The notes under the pieces: generated by a model
Database searches by the model: none
What the model was told of the DNA's origin: nothing
The model's input: the letters and a program-made list of their open reading frames with translations, nothing else
Program-made: the position numbers and the translations under genes
In this document: piece after piece, positions 41,851-51,265 of the stretch
How the letters are laid out: each line of letters begins with the position of its first letter
Numbering within the stretch: the first letter of the stretch is position 1
NCBI GenBank assembly: GCA_052103955.1
Contig: JBQELO010000006.1
Coordinates: 141,505-205,504 of the forward strand
Reading direction: 5' to 3'
DNA: 64,000 nucleotides
Source: Paenalcaligenes sp052103955
GTDB lineage: Bacteria > Pseudomonadota > Gammaproteobacteria > Burkholderiales > Burkholderiaceae_B

Positions 41851-44619
41851 CTAGGCGGGCAGGTGGGCGCGTAAGGTAGCCATCGTAAGCGGCTTAGTTA
41901 ACATGGCATCCATGTGGGCCGCTATCCATTCTTGGTCTTGTATGGGATTAGCTGTGATGCCAATAATACGCCCGCGATAGCCTTGGCTACGTAAGGTGCG
42001 AGCAAGCTCATAACCATTCATAGCGGGTAGAAATAAATCAGTGAGTATGACTTCAAAGCGATCCATCTGGGGAATGTCTAGGGCAGATTCAGCACTATTT
42101 TCAAGGTGTACCGTCCACCCCATGATGGTTAATTGCTCTTTGAGTATTTGCCGGTTGATGAGGTTGTCATCAATCACGAGTATGTGGCGTTTCTGGTCAG
42201 GAATGAACGTAGACGGTGGTAGTGGCTCAGCGCTATAGGCAAGTGTTTGAGCTTGTTGTATGGCTATACCTATATCTACTATGGAGGTAGAGAGAGTATG
42301 AAATAGGGTAGGGCTGGAGGGGTATGAAGGCGTGCTACCCGCAGGTAAGGTAATGACTTGGCGACCTGTCCACTTTTTGCTTCGTTTTGTAGCGCAGGGC
42401 CACGCACGTAATAAGATAGCCCCTGTGGTGGCCGGTTGGTCATCATAGGGTTTAGCGTAAGCCCCCCAGTGACGTAGCCATTGACAGAGGTTAGTGATGA
42501 TCTCAGGCACGTCACCCGCTACATAAACAGGTAGTGCAGCAAGGCTCAAAACGGTGCGGTTATGAGTTGTTGTGCCTGTGTTGGCTTCTGGCAGGGTGAG
42601 TTCAAATGTGATGCTAGTCCCCAAGCCTGGTTCGCTGACTACAGCGAGCGATCCATCCATCAGATTGGCGAGGCGTTGGCAAATAGAGAGGCCTAGCCCC
42701 GTGCTAGGTTGATCTGAAAGCTCGGCATTATTGCTGAAATAGGGCAGGAATAATTTTGGAATAGCTTCGGCGCTTATACCTTGTCCAGAGTCTACAACCT
42801 GAAAGCGTAACGTCAATGTGTGATTGTCGTGTGGTTGTAGGTGCAGCCGTATGACTACATGCCCAGAAAGCGTAAATTTGATGGCGTTGCTGATTAAGTT
42901 ATTCAGAATCTGACTAATTTTTATGGCATCGCCCATCACTGGCGTAAGCGCCGCAGGGGGCATGATGGCATAGAACAGCAAACCCTTTTGTTGGGCGATG
43001 GCTGAAAATGCAGAAATGGTGCTATCCACTAATTCTTGCGGGACAAATTCACGTACTTCCAAAGACATTTGTCCGGCTTCTATACGCGATAAATCCAGAG
43101 ACTCACCTACGACACGAAACAGCGTTTCAGCAGAGCGACGTAATGTGTCCATATAGGCACTGCGTTGTGGGGTGAGATCGGAAAGCGCCATTAATTCAAG
43201 GGTGCCCAAAATACCGTAAAGGGGGGTACGTATCTCATGACTCATCGTTGTCAGGAACTGAGTCTTGGCGATGTTAGCGCTTTCCGCCATGTGCTGAGCA
43301 TGCCGTAGTGAGGCTTCTTCCGCTTTTTCTGCAGTGACATCAATAATGGAACAAAGTGCGGCGCACTGGTCCCTATAGGTTAGAGCAACCGCCTGTATAC
43401 GTAAGATGCGGCCATCGGTAAGTTCAACATCAGTGCGAATATTGCGTTCGTGTTGATGTGGTAAGCGCGAATGCCACTGTGCATCGTTAGCCATCCACTC
43501 TGTGGCTTGGCTGTTTTTTTGAAAAATGACGCGCCCATCACTGCTTACTAAGGCCAGCCCAATAGGAGCCATCGCAATCAGCTTTTGATTGAGTGACACG
43601 CTATCTACCAGTGTTTGTTGTTGCTGCCGTGCAGGCAGTAAGAGACGCCTACGTATGGTTTGCGTACCAATGAGGACTATAGCGATGACTATGCTCAAGG
43701 TGATCAACGCGGTGAGTAACGCTGTTTGACCATCGCGCAGTAAATTACTAGTAGGCACTACGTAGCACACACGCAGTCCCCCTGTACCTATGGATTTACT
43801 TAATACGATGTATTGAGGTATCCAGCCTCCATCAAAGCCAAAGCTGTCTTCATGTGGGCAATCTAGGTTGGCAGAAATAGCGGTATCACTACGGTAGAGT
43901 AAGCTTTGTCTATAGGTGTCGAAAAGGGAGTATGTCGTGTTGGGTGGTGGTGGCGTAATGGTCAGAGCGGTATCTATGTTTCTGAACTCCATTCCTAACC
44001 AACCACTTTCCGGATTGTCGCGATTGAGCGGGGTATAAGCAACCAGATTGAGGGTAAGGCTATCGGTTTGAGGTAACCAGATGATGGTTGTTTGGCGATC
44101 GGGTAAATCTGCACTGAAGGGCTTTAAGCGCAACGAGAGGGGAGGCGTTTGTGGTTGCCAGCTTAGCTGTCCCTCTGTGTTGGCGAGCTTGTAGGTTAGG
44201 GTTGGGTCTATTGAACTGAACACCAAGGTACCATTTCGTTGAATGGCCCTCCAGTGCCTACGAGTGAGTAGCAGTTGGTAGCTGGTTTTGGCAGTGGTGG
44301 AAGGTATTACCAGAGGACGCAGTGTGTGTGTAGTGGGCAGTAGTGTGGCGGCCTCCATGGAGGGTACCGCTGTGGCAGCAATAGCGCGTAACAGCGTTTC
44401 ACGCTGATCAAAAAACAGCTGTGCCCTATCTGCTGTGCTGTTGAGGTGACGTCGATATTCAGAAACTAAATGGGTGGCAGTTGTATATAAGTAGGCTCCT
44501 GTCCCTAGACAAGCACAGAGAATAAGAATGAAGGCGAGCGCAATGAGTAATACGCTAGGGAAGCGGTGCACTGGAGGTAAGTTCTGTGTGTTGCTAGAGA
44601 TGAGAGGTTGCGCTTGCAT
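41851..44619 (-). CDS. RcsC-like hybrid histidine kinase
   Basis: A 922-residue inner-membrane kinase: first membrane segment at about residues 23-48, periplasmic sensor to about 300, second segment about 300-322, PAS-like region (345-430), HisKA with His461 in TTMSHEIRTPLYGILG, ATPase domain (NNLISNAIKF, VDSGQGIS, GLGLSICQRL), an ABL-like region with SKKWTGRQVITL, and a receiver with Asp861 in VILTDLFLPAMNG. The HisKA and ABL stretches match E. coli RcsC. There is no Hpt, so it needs the separate Hpt protein 231 bases downstream. Confidence 0.9.
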   Translation of the reverse strand: MQAQPLISSNTQNLPPVHRFPSVLLIALAFILILCACLGTGAYLYTTATHLVSEYRRHLNSTADRAQLFFDQRETLLRAIAATAVPSMEAATLLPTTHTLRPLVIPSTTAKTSYQLLLTRRHWRAIQRNGTLVFSSIDPTLTYKLANTEGQLSWQPQTPPLSLRLKPFSADLPDRQTTIIWLPQTDSLTLNLVAYTPLNRDNPESGWLGMEFRNIDTALTITPPPPNTTYSLFDTYRQSLLYRSDTAISANLDCPHEDSFGFDGGWIPQYIVLSKSIGTGGLRVCYVVPTSNLLRDGQTALLTALITLSIVIAIVLIGTQTIRRRLLLPARQQQQTLVDSVSLNQKLIAMAPIGLALVSSDGRVIFQKNSQATEWMANDAQWHSRLPHQHERNIRTDVELTDGRILRIQAVALTYRDQCAALCSIIDVTAEKAEEASLRHAQHMAESANIAKTQFLTTMSHEIRTPLYGILGTLELMALSDLTPQRSAYMDTLRRSAETLFRVVGESLDLSRIEAGQMSLEVREFVPQELVDSTISAFSAIAQQKGLLFYAIMPPAALTPVMGDAIKISQILNNLISNAIKFTLSGHVVIRLHLQPHDNHTLTLRFQVVDSGQGISAEAIPKLFLPYFSNNAELSDQPSTGLGLSICQRLANLMDGSLAVVSEPGLGTSITFELTLPEANTGTTTHNRTVLSLAALPVYVAGDVPEIITNLCQWLRHWGAYAKPYDDQPATTGAILLRAWPCATKRSKKWTGRQVITLPAGSTPSYPSSPTLFHTLSTSIVDIGIAIQQAQTLAYSAEPLPPSTFIPDQKRHILVIDDNLINRQILKEQLTIMGWTVHLENSAESALDIPQMDRFEVILTDLFLPAMNGYELARTLRSQGYRGRIIGITANPIQDQEWIAAHMDAMLTKPLTMATLRAHLPA

Positions 44620-44732
44620 GGCGACTTAGTGGTAAAACGGGGGCGTGTGGTATCTACCTTCCTGAAGCGCGTGAGTAGTACGTACTTTTAGTGTGTATTT
44701 CTAAGCTTAGGCCATAGCGTAAGGAAAGAGTT

Positions 44733-44746
44733 TGGGACTATTCCTA
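44733..44746. promoter_or_regulatory. RcsAB-box-like site upstream of the RcsC-like gene
   Basis: TGGGACTATTCCTA agrees at 11 of 14 positions with the enterobacterial RcsAB box TAAGAATATTCCTA, as I recall it. It lies 114 bases upstream of the kinase start, which would fit autoregulation. One site by eye is weak evidence. Confidence 0.3.
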
Positions 44747-44850
44747 AAAAGAGCGCATAAGTATGACCTGTACCTTATGGCAAGGCAGGCCATTGGCAGA
44801 AGTATCTATAGCGAATGGGCAGCGCAGGCGTAGTACGTCTGAGAGACTGC

Positions 44851-47721
44851 TTAAGTGACGTTACCCAAAATGTTCGCTAATGCTTCGTTTGAAATGGGCT
44901 TTAGCAAAATCTCATTGACGCCCACGTCAAGATAACGCTGCTTTTCTGCCGCGTCGGTACTAGCAGTTAAGGCCACTATCCAGCACGGTGTACGTGTGCT
45001 TACGCTTTCGTGTTCGCGTATACGTTTCACCAGATCTGTTCCGTTCAAGTGGGGCATTTGCCCATCGGTAATCAGGACCTGATACGGGTGTTGCTGCCAT
45101 AGCTCCCATGCTTGCTCCCCATCTTCTGCGCCAGTGACGTTATAGCCTAGGTCTTCTAATTTTTGGGTGAGTACCAAGAGGTTAAGTGCATGATCTTCTG
45201 CAACTAAAACATGAATACCTTCTTTGGTAGTAGGTGGATAAGGTACGGCAGGGGGGAGCGGCGCAGTGTCTACAGCGGGAGGCGTGGTGAGCGGTAAAGT
45301 AAGGGCGACGGTGAACGTAGAGCCTTTACCCACGTGGCTACGTAAATGAATAGTGCCACCCATGTGTTGCACCAAGCGCTGTGTGATGTGTAGTCCTAAA
45401 CCACTGCCCACATTTTGTGCTGATTGTGTGGCGGCAATCTGTGAGTAAGGACGAAATAGATGCTTTTGATCCTCGGCTGAAATACCTGGGCCACTGTCAA
45501 TAATGTCGATGACAACGTGCAAATGGGCCGAGTCACTGTGCCCAGAGGCTTGTAAACGTACTGTTCCTGAACGGGTGAATTTGACGGCATTACCAAGCAG
45601 GTTGAAAAGTATTTGTTTGAGATGCAGTGGGTCTACGGTGACCCATACGTCCACGCTGTCATCTATTTGGGTGTGTAGTTGAAGTTGTTTACGATAGGCT
45701 AAGCCCTGCATGAGGCTAGCCATATTTTCTATTAAGGGTTTGAGTGCTACCGGTTTGGGGGAAGAGTCTATTAGCCCTGATTCGATGCGATGTAGATCCA
45801 ACACATCGCCTAACAGCATCAACATCCCTTGTGCTGTATCTTGCGCGGCAGATAAATATGAACGGGCACTGTCAGGAGCCTTGTTATGTGCTTGGGCAAG
45901 GTCTAATAAGCCTATGACTGCACTTAACGGCGTGCGGATTTCATGGCTCATGGTGGCCAGAAATAGGCTTTTTGCTTCATTGGCAGCTTCTGCACGTTGC
46001 TCGGCGTGGCGTGTGCGCTTTACCTGTCTGACCAGATAAAACCCCCAGATCAGGGAAATGACAGTAGCAAAGGCAAGAAAGCCGGCCAGACGTAATAACC
46101 ATTGTCGGTATTTGCGCCAGAAAGTCCATGCGGTAGAGGGATGGCTGGGTTCCCAGTGCCGCACAATTTCGGCTATTTCCTCTGGTGAAATGGATAGCTG
46201 TGCTTTGTCTAGGATGCTAAAGAGTTCTGGCTCGTTACTTTGCAGAGCAATGCTAACAGGTCTGGAGTAGTCATCTAAGATGCCTATTAGCTCCAATCTA
46301 TTGTTGAGTTGTAAGGCGTTAGCAAAGCGTGCGGCGTAGTCACTGCCAATAAAAACATCACTCTTGCCTTCTGCAACACCGCGTAATGCTTGTAGCAATG
46401 TAGGGTAGGGGTGAAGGGTAATGCTTGGGTGAGAACTACGTATGGGCTCATCTATAAAGTATCCCTCAACAATAGCAACGCGTTGGCCATCCAGTTCTGA
46501 GAGCTGATGAACTTTGACGCTGTTTTCGGCATTGGGGCCAGCCTCGGGTTTGGCGGGGGCCATTACGATCACAGACGTGCGTAAGTAGGGAAGCATGATG
46601 TCTACGTTATCGGGTGTGCTGTGGGAAGGCGCATACACCGGCGTAAGTAAGGCTGTTTGCTTTTTTAATGTGGCGTTTAGTTCAGCGTAGTTTTGGGCAT
46701 TGATGTATTCAAATTCTAGCCCGCTGCGCCTACTAATTAAGCTGAGATAGTCGGGGCCTATACCTTGTGCATGGCCGTTAGCATCAAAAGATCCCAGTGC
46801 ACCCAGTGAGTCATTGAGTACAACAGGGATAATAGGGTGGGCGGCCAACCATCTATTTTCAACCGGGCTTAGCGCTATACGATCATTACTAAGGCGTAGT
46901 TGTCGGCCACCACTCCAACTGCGCAGAATCATGTCCCCGTATTCGTCTGAGACTTTAGGGGTGGCGTAGTTGATGTAGTTCAGTAGCGCATGATCCCCTT
47001 TTTTTAGTAGGAACCCAAAACCACCGCTGTCTATAGGGGCGAAGCTTTGTATGGAGAGGTTAATCAGATAGTTAACGCTGATAAGGTAGTGGGCTGATAC
47101 CGCGTCGATGAGTACTGCATTAATCTCACCCAGACTTAGGGCATCCAGAGCGCGTCTGGGTGAGGCATACATCAGAAGTTGGCTATTGGGGTAGGAGGAC
47201 GTGACGCGTTCCTCGGGGACATAGCCGGGTGTTAATGCCAGACGTGTATTGGGCTGGTGAGGGTCAAAAGGGGCATCTTTGTTACTGACTAGCACAGCTT
47301 GATCAAGCAAGTACGGCACGGAAAGTTGTAGATCATCCGTTTTGGCTTCTATGCTGGTTCCACCACCAACCATATCAATATCACCACGGCGTACGGCTTC
47401 TAATGCCGCTGTTCTGGATGGAAAGGAGATGACCCGTACAGGTTTCTCGAACAGCAAGCCCAAATAGTCAGCGGTAATGCCCTGCAACCGCTCATCATCC
47501 AGAATGGCAAAAGGAGGGTAGTCGGGCAGCGCTACGCCTATGGTTAATTGTTGGCGAGTAGAGAGCGCTTTATATAACGGGCTCTGCATCCAGATGTTGG
47601 ACGCGGCACTCATACGTGGTGAGAGAGTGAAGGAGGCTGGTTCGGCTGTGACGGATAAAGGTATTGCCACCGTAACAAGCATCAGAAACAAACAGATGAT
47701 CCGGCTGTAGAACATTGTCAT
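44851..47721 (-). CDS. BvgS/EvgS-like hybrid histidine kinase with two Venus-flytrap domains
   Basis: A 956-residue kinase. A signal peptide ends near VTAEP; two SBP_bac_3-type sensor domains follow (about 55-270, LTIGVALPDYPPFAILDD; about 290-520, PVVLNDSLGALGSFDANG), then one membrane segment (545-568), HisKA with His593 in LATMSHEIRTPLSAVIG, ATPase (FNLLGNAVKF, GSGLGLHITQRL) and a receiver with Asp886 in VLITDGQMPHLNG. Unlike BvgS it has no PAS domain and no C-terminal Hpt. AAGGAG precedes the start. It is the most upstream gene of the cluster. Confidence 0.92.
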   Translation of the reverse strand: MTMFYSRIICLFLMLVTVAIPLSVTAEPASFTLSPRMSAASNIWMQSPLYKALSTRQQLTIGVALPDYPPFAILDDERLQGITADYLGLLFEKPVRVISFPSRTAALEAVRRGDIDMVGGGTSIEAKTDDLQLSVPYLLDQAVLVSNKDAPFDPHQPNTRLALTPGYVPEERVTSSYPNSQLLMYASPRRALDALSLGEINAVLIDAVSAHYLISVNYLINLSIQSFAPIDSGGFGFLLKKGDHALLNYINYATPKVSDEYGDMILRSWSGGRQLRLSNDRIALSPVENRWLAAHPIIPVVLNDSLGALGSFDANGHAQGIGPDYLSLISRRSGLEFEYINAQNYAELNATLKKQTALLTPVYAPSHSTPDNVDIMLPYLRTSVIVMAPAKPEAGPNAENSVKVHQLSELDGQRVAIVEGYFIDEPIRSSHPSITLHPYPTLLQALRGVAEGKSDVFIGSDYAARFANALQLNNRLELIGILDDYSRPVSIALQSNEPELFSILDKAQLSISPEEIAEIVRHWEPSHPSTAWTFWRKYRQWLLRLAGFLAFATVISLIWGFYLVRQVKRTRHAEQRAEAANEAKSLFLATMSHEIRTPLSAVIGLLDLAQAHNKAPDSARSYLSAAQDTAQGMLMLLGDVLDLHRIESGLIDSSPKPVALKPLIENMASLMQGLAYRKQLQLHTQIDDSVDVWVTVDPLHLKQILFNLLGNAVKFTRSGTVRLQASGHSDSAHLHVVIDIIDSGPGISAEDQKHLFRPYSQIAATQSAQNVGSGLGLHITQRLVQHMGGTIHLRSHVGKGSTFTVALTLPLTTPPAVDTAPLPPAVPYPPTTKEGIHVLVAEDHALNLLVLTQKLEDLGYNVTGAEDGEQAWELWQQHPYQVLITDGQMPHLNGTDLVKRIREHESVSTRTPCWIVALTASTDAAEKQRYLDVGVNEILLKPISNEALANILGNVT

Positions 47722-48330
47722 GTAGGCTCCTTCCCGCTGTTTCCTAGGCTAGCGGTGCGTGCACACCGCGTTAGCATCAGCACACACATCTCAAGATGTT
47801 TTGAAGCATTACAGAATACGGCTGTTCTGATTCTAAAACAACTGTCTCTAATGCCTATGGAACACCACGATAAAGAAACAACACAGCCATTTTTATGATG
47901 CTGCGTAAGGCTGTTTTTGACGATAGATATTGTGGCGTTTTCCACGCAATAGAACAAAATTCATGCTGACTTTTTTATGCCGTAGACCGTGCTGCGATCT
48001 GCGGCGCAGTCATTTTTGTAAACGCTGTTACATCCCTTTTATACACTTGAAATATATGAAAAGTTCATCTGGTAAACAGTTGGGGAACGGGTGAAAACAA
48101 AGCAAATAAAGGCTTATGGGGTTATCCCTGAAATAGTGTTTACTAGATGAACACTTTAAGGATTTCGATTGCTCAGCCATCTGTGAGTGTGTGTAATAGC
48201 GAAACCTTGCCGTACGGACCTGTAGACAAGGGATCAAAACCAGTGAATGGCACGGCCGCGTAACCCGCCACAGGAGCGCGCAGTGCGAGGTAGCTCAGCA
48301 CAGTAAGCCAATCAAAATACGGAGATAACA
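47722..48330. other. Long divergent intergenic region
   Basis: No gene seen in 609 bases between the BvgS-like gene and the next TRAP operon. It holds a dyad near the kinase, GCGGTG-N6-CACCGC (47752-47769), and a widely spaced inverted repeat nearer the TRAP operon (48062-48153). The rest has no feature I can name. Confidence 0.6.
48062..48153. promoter_or_regulatory. Inverted operator pair upstream of the second TRAP operon
   Basis: AGTTCATCTGGTAAACA (48062-48078) and TGTTTACTAGATGAACA (48137-48153) are inverted copies matching at 15 of 17 positions, with centres 75 bp apart. They lie about 180-270 bases before the binding-protein start. The operon ends in two IclR-type regulators, which could bind here. 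Confidence 0.5.
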
Positions 48331-49335
48331 ATGAAACGAATCCTCATGGCAGCTCTCTGCACTTTCTCTTTAACGTGCGGGATGACAGCGACAGCTAAAC
48401 CTACAACATTAAAGTTTGCCAACTTTGCGGGACCTACCGCTTACTTGACCAAAGGCATGTTTGAGCCGTTGATCAAAGATATAGAAGAAGACTCACAAGG
48501 TACGCTGAAAATTCAGCTGTACTCGGGTGGCTCGTTGGTGAAAGCCGAGGATACTTTTGACGCAGTGCGTCGTGGTTTGGTGGATATGGGTTGGGGGGTG
48601 ACGGGTTACACGCCTGGTCGCTTTAAAGTGGGTGATATTCCTGAGATTCCCTTTCAAGCACGTACCGTAGGTGAAGCTTCTACAGGCGTTTGGCGCTTGT
48701 ACGAAGAGGGATTGATGGACGGCTTTGATGACGTCAAAGTGTTTGCGCTGGTGTCTTCCGGTATTTTGACGGGTCATAGCGTGAGTGAGATCGATTCGCT
48801 GGACGATTTTAAAGGTCAGCGTATTCGTGCTGCGGGCCCTTTAGCAAGTGCATCAGTAGAAGCACTGGGCATTATTCCCGTCGGCTTACCGGTATCGCAA
48901 ACAGCAGAAAACCTGTCTAAGAAAACACTAAGCGGCAGCTTGAACGATTGGAACGCGGTGTACACCTGGCAGGTATTGGATTTTGTGCCCTATCACATTG
49001 ATGTGCCTATGGGCTCAAGCACAGTGTTCTTGGTGATTAATAAACGTGCTTACGATCGTTTGGCGCCAGAAGCAAAAGCGGCGTTAGAAAAACATGGTGG
49101 TGCTAACTTCTTGCCACGTTGGTCAGAGGGCTTGGGCGGTGAAAATGCACGATTGCGCGCACAGCTAGCAGAAAATCCAGCACACACTATTGTGGTACCT
49201 AAGGAAGAAGACGTAGCCCGTTGGTCGGCTGCTGTGCAACCGGTGATTGATACATGGGTAGCCAACATGCCTGAAGGCGAACGTATCTGGGAAGTGTATA
49301 CCCAGGCAATTGAATCCCAACGTGGAGCGCAATAA
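48331..49335 (+). CDS. TRAP transporter substrate-binding protein (DctP type)
   Basis: A 334-residue periplasmic protein with a signal peptide ending near MTATA before KPTTLKFANFAG. The conserved arginine is in GQRIRAAGPLASASVEALG, and the usual pocket segment reads LSGSLNDWN. GGAG lies ahead of its start. First gene of a six-gene operon with a fused permease, an SDR, a racemase-fold protein and two regulators. Confidence 0.92.
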   Translation: MKRILMAALCTFSLTCGMTATAKPTTLKFANFAGPTAYLTKGMFEPLIKDIEEDSQGTLKIQLYSGGSLVKAEDTFDAVRRGLVDMGWGVTGYTPGRFKVGDIPEIPFQARTVGEASTGVWRLYEEGLMDGFDDVKVFALVSSGILTGHSVSEIDSLDDFKGQRIRAAGPLASASVEALGIIPVGLPVSQTAENLSKKTLSGSLNDWNAVYTWQVLDFVPYHIDVPMGSSTVFLVINKRAYDRLAPEAKAALEKHGGANFLPRWSEGLGGENARLRAQLAENPAHTIVVPKEEDVARWSAAVQPVIDTWVANMPEGERIWEVYTQAIESQRGAQ

Positions 49336-49337
49336 CC

Positions 49338-51254
49338 ATGAGTTCAGCCACTATTACGGGCAATTCTGCCAAGGCTGATTGGGAAGACCAGTTCTGTAAG
49401 GTCATGGCATGGGCGGCGCTGACACTACTGTTGGTTGTGTCAGCCGGTACGTTGGTGGATATTTTGCTGCGTGCCTTTACCCCGTACACCGTGCGGGGAC
49501 TGTTCGAGTTGAATGGCCTATTCATGGCCATTATCGTGGCAGGCCTATCGGGACTGGTATTTGTACGCCATTTAAATATCCGTATGGATGTGATGAAGGT
49601 GGTGGCGGGCAGTAATCAGATTGCTGTGCGTTTGATTTGTGAAGTGGTCGAAGTGCTGGTGTTTGGTTGGCTGGCTGCGGCACTGCTGTTCCGTGCGTTG
49701 GATGCACAAGAATACGGCGAAAAAACGATGGTAGTAGGCTGGCATACCGCCGGATGGTGGGCGGTTGCCGGTTTATTAATGTCGCTAGCCGTCTTGACGG
49801 TATTGCTTCAAACCGTAAAGCACTGGTACACCTTGTGCCGCGATCGTGGTTACGCCGAGCCGGGTTTCTGGCGAGGGGCATTGGTGACACTGGGTACTAT
49901 CGTTGTGTGCGTGGTGCTAACGGTGCTGTTCATCAACGAAGACAGCAGCCCCGGTATGCAAGCAGGGATGGCATTTTTAGTGCTGTACTTGCTGATTGCG
50001 GCGCAGATCCCTATTGGTGTATCACTGTTGATTGTGGGTGTAGCAAGCTTAGCGTTGACCATGGGTGGTGAACAAGCACTGGTGGTATCCCAAAACGAGG
50101 TGGGCCGTGCCTTAACTAGCATGGACATGGCTGCCATTCCGTTGTTCTTGTTGATGGGTAACTTCGCTACTTGGGCAGGTCTGTCTGGCGATATTTTTAA
50201 CTCGGGTACAGCCTTGTTGGGGGCACGCCGTGGCGGCTTGGCCATGGCATCTGTGCTGGGGTGTGGTGGTTTTGGGGCGATTTGTGGCTCTTCTATTGCT
50301 ACCACAGCAACCTTTGGCAAAGTAGCATTTGTAGAAATGGAGCGTCGCAACTACGCGCACAGCTTGGCGGCTGGATGTATTGCTGCAGGCGGTACGTTGG
50401 GGGCGTTGATTCCACCATCCGTCGTGCTGATTGTGTACTGCGTGGTGGTTGAGGAGTCCATTCAAATCGCTTTCCAAGCGGCATTGATTCCTGGCCTTTT
50501 GGCGCTGACCATGTATGTGTTAGCCATTTTCGTGTCGGTGCGACTCAAGCCTAGCTTGGCCCCCGATGTGGAAGAGTTCAACTGGCCTGTAGCACGAGCT
50601 GCCTTGGTCAAAGCGTGGCGCCCGGTCTTGTTGTTTGCTTTGGTATTGGGTGGTTTGTACGGCGGTATGTTCACCACACAAGAAGCAGCCTCTGTTGGTG
50701 CATTGCTGGCCTTTGTTTTTGCGATCAGCACCAAGGGTTTCACGCTAGAAAAATTCAAAGCCTCGTTGATTGATACAGCGATTAATGCTGGTGCTATTTA
50801 TGTGATTTTCATTGGTGCGAATATTTTCGCAAGCTTTATGAGCTTCACCGATATTGCACAGTTGGTGTTGAGCATTATCGATCTGGAAACCATGCCTAAA
50901 TGGCTGATCCTCTTTGGTTTGGTCGTGTTTTACCTACTATTGGGTACGGTGTTTGATACGCTGGCTGCCGTGTTGGTGACTACACCTCTGGTGGTACCTC
51001 TGATTCTAGGTATGAACTATGACCTGATTTGGTGGGGGGTAGTGACCTTGTCGCTAGTTGAGATAGGCATGATTACGCCGCCCTTAGGTATGAATGTGTT
51101 TGTGATGCGTAGTGTGGTGGGCGATAGATTGCCACTGTCTACGATTTTCCGAGGCGTTACCCCTTTCTTGGTCGCCGATTTAATCCGCGTCATTCTACTG
51201 ACATCGTTCCCGATTATTACGATGTGGTTGCCTAGCGTGCTGAGCGGTAATTAA
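49338..51254 (+). CDS. Fused TRAP permease DctQM
   Basis: A 638-residue membrane protein joining both TRAP permease subunits. Residues about 1-180 are the DctQ part (four segments, SAGTLVDILLRAFTPYTVRGLFELNGLF, VRHLNIRMDVMK), and about 200-638 the DctM part (AIPLFLLMGNFATWAGLSGDIF, GFGAICGSSIATTATFGKVAFVEM, GTLGALIPPSVVLIVYC, VEIGMITPPLGMNVFVM). Fusion is known in the family. It begins two bases after the binding-protein stop. Confidence 0.93.
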   Translation: MSSATITGNSAKADWEDQFCKVMAWAALTLLLVVSAGTLVDILLRAFTPYTVRGLFELNGLFMAIIVAGLSGLVFVRHLNIRMDVMKVVAGSNQIAVRLICEVVEVLVFGWLAAALLFRALDAQEYGEKTMVVGWHTAGWWAVAGLLMSLAVLTVLLQTVKHWYTLCRDRGYAEPGFWRGALVTLGTIVVCVVLTVLFINEDSSPGMQAGMAFLVLYLLIAAQIPIGVSLLIVGVASLALTMGGEQALVVSQNEVGRALTSMDMAAIPLFLLMGNFATWAGLSGDIFNSGTALLGARRGGLAMASVLGCGGFGAICGSSIATTATFGKVAFVEMERRNYAHSLAAGCIAAGGTLGALIPPSVVLIVYCVVVEESIQIAFQAALIPGLLALTMYVLAIFVSVRLKPSLAPDVEEFNWPVARAALVKAWRPVLLFALVLGGLYGGMFTTQEAASVGALLAFVFAISTKGFTLEKFKASLIDTAINAGAIYVIFIGANIFASFMSFTDIAQLVLSIIDLETMPKWLILFGLVVFYLLLGTVFDTLAAVLVTTPLVVPLILGMNYDLIWWGVVTLSLVEIGMITPPLGMNVFVMRSVVGDRLPLSTIFRGVTPFLVADLIRVILLTSFPIITMWLPSVLSGN

Positions 51255-51265
51255 GGAGTATAGAG

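Noticed and set aside
39361..47721. First taken as a straightforward BvgAS-BvgR orthologue set
   Set aside because: The regulator follows RcsB rather than BvgA in key stretches, the BvgS-like kinase lacks PAS and Hpt, and an RcsC-like kinase is inserted. Only the layout is Bvg-like.
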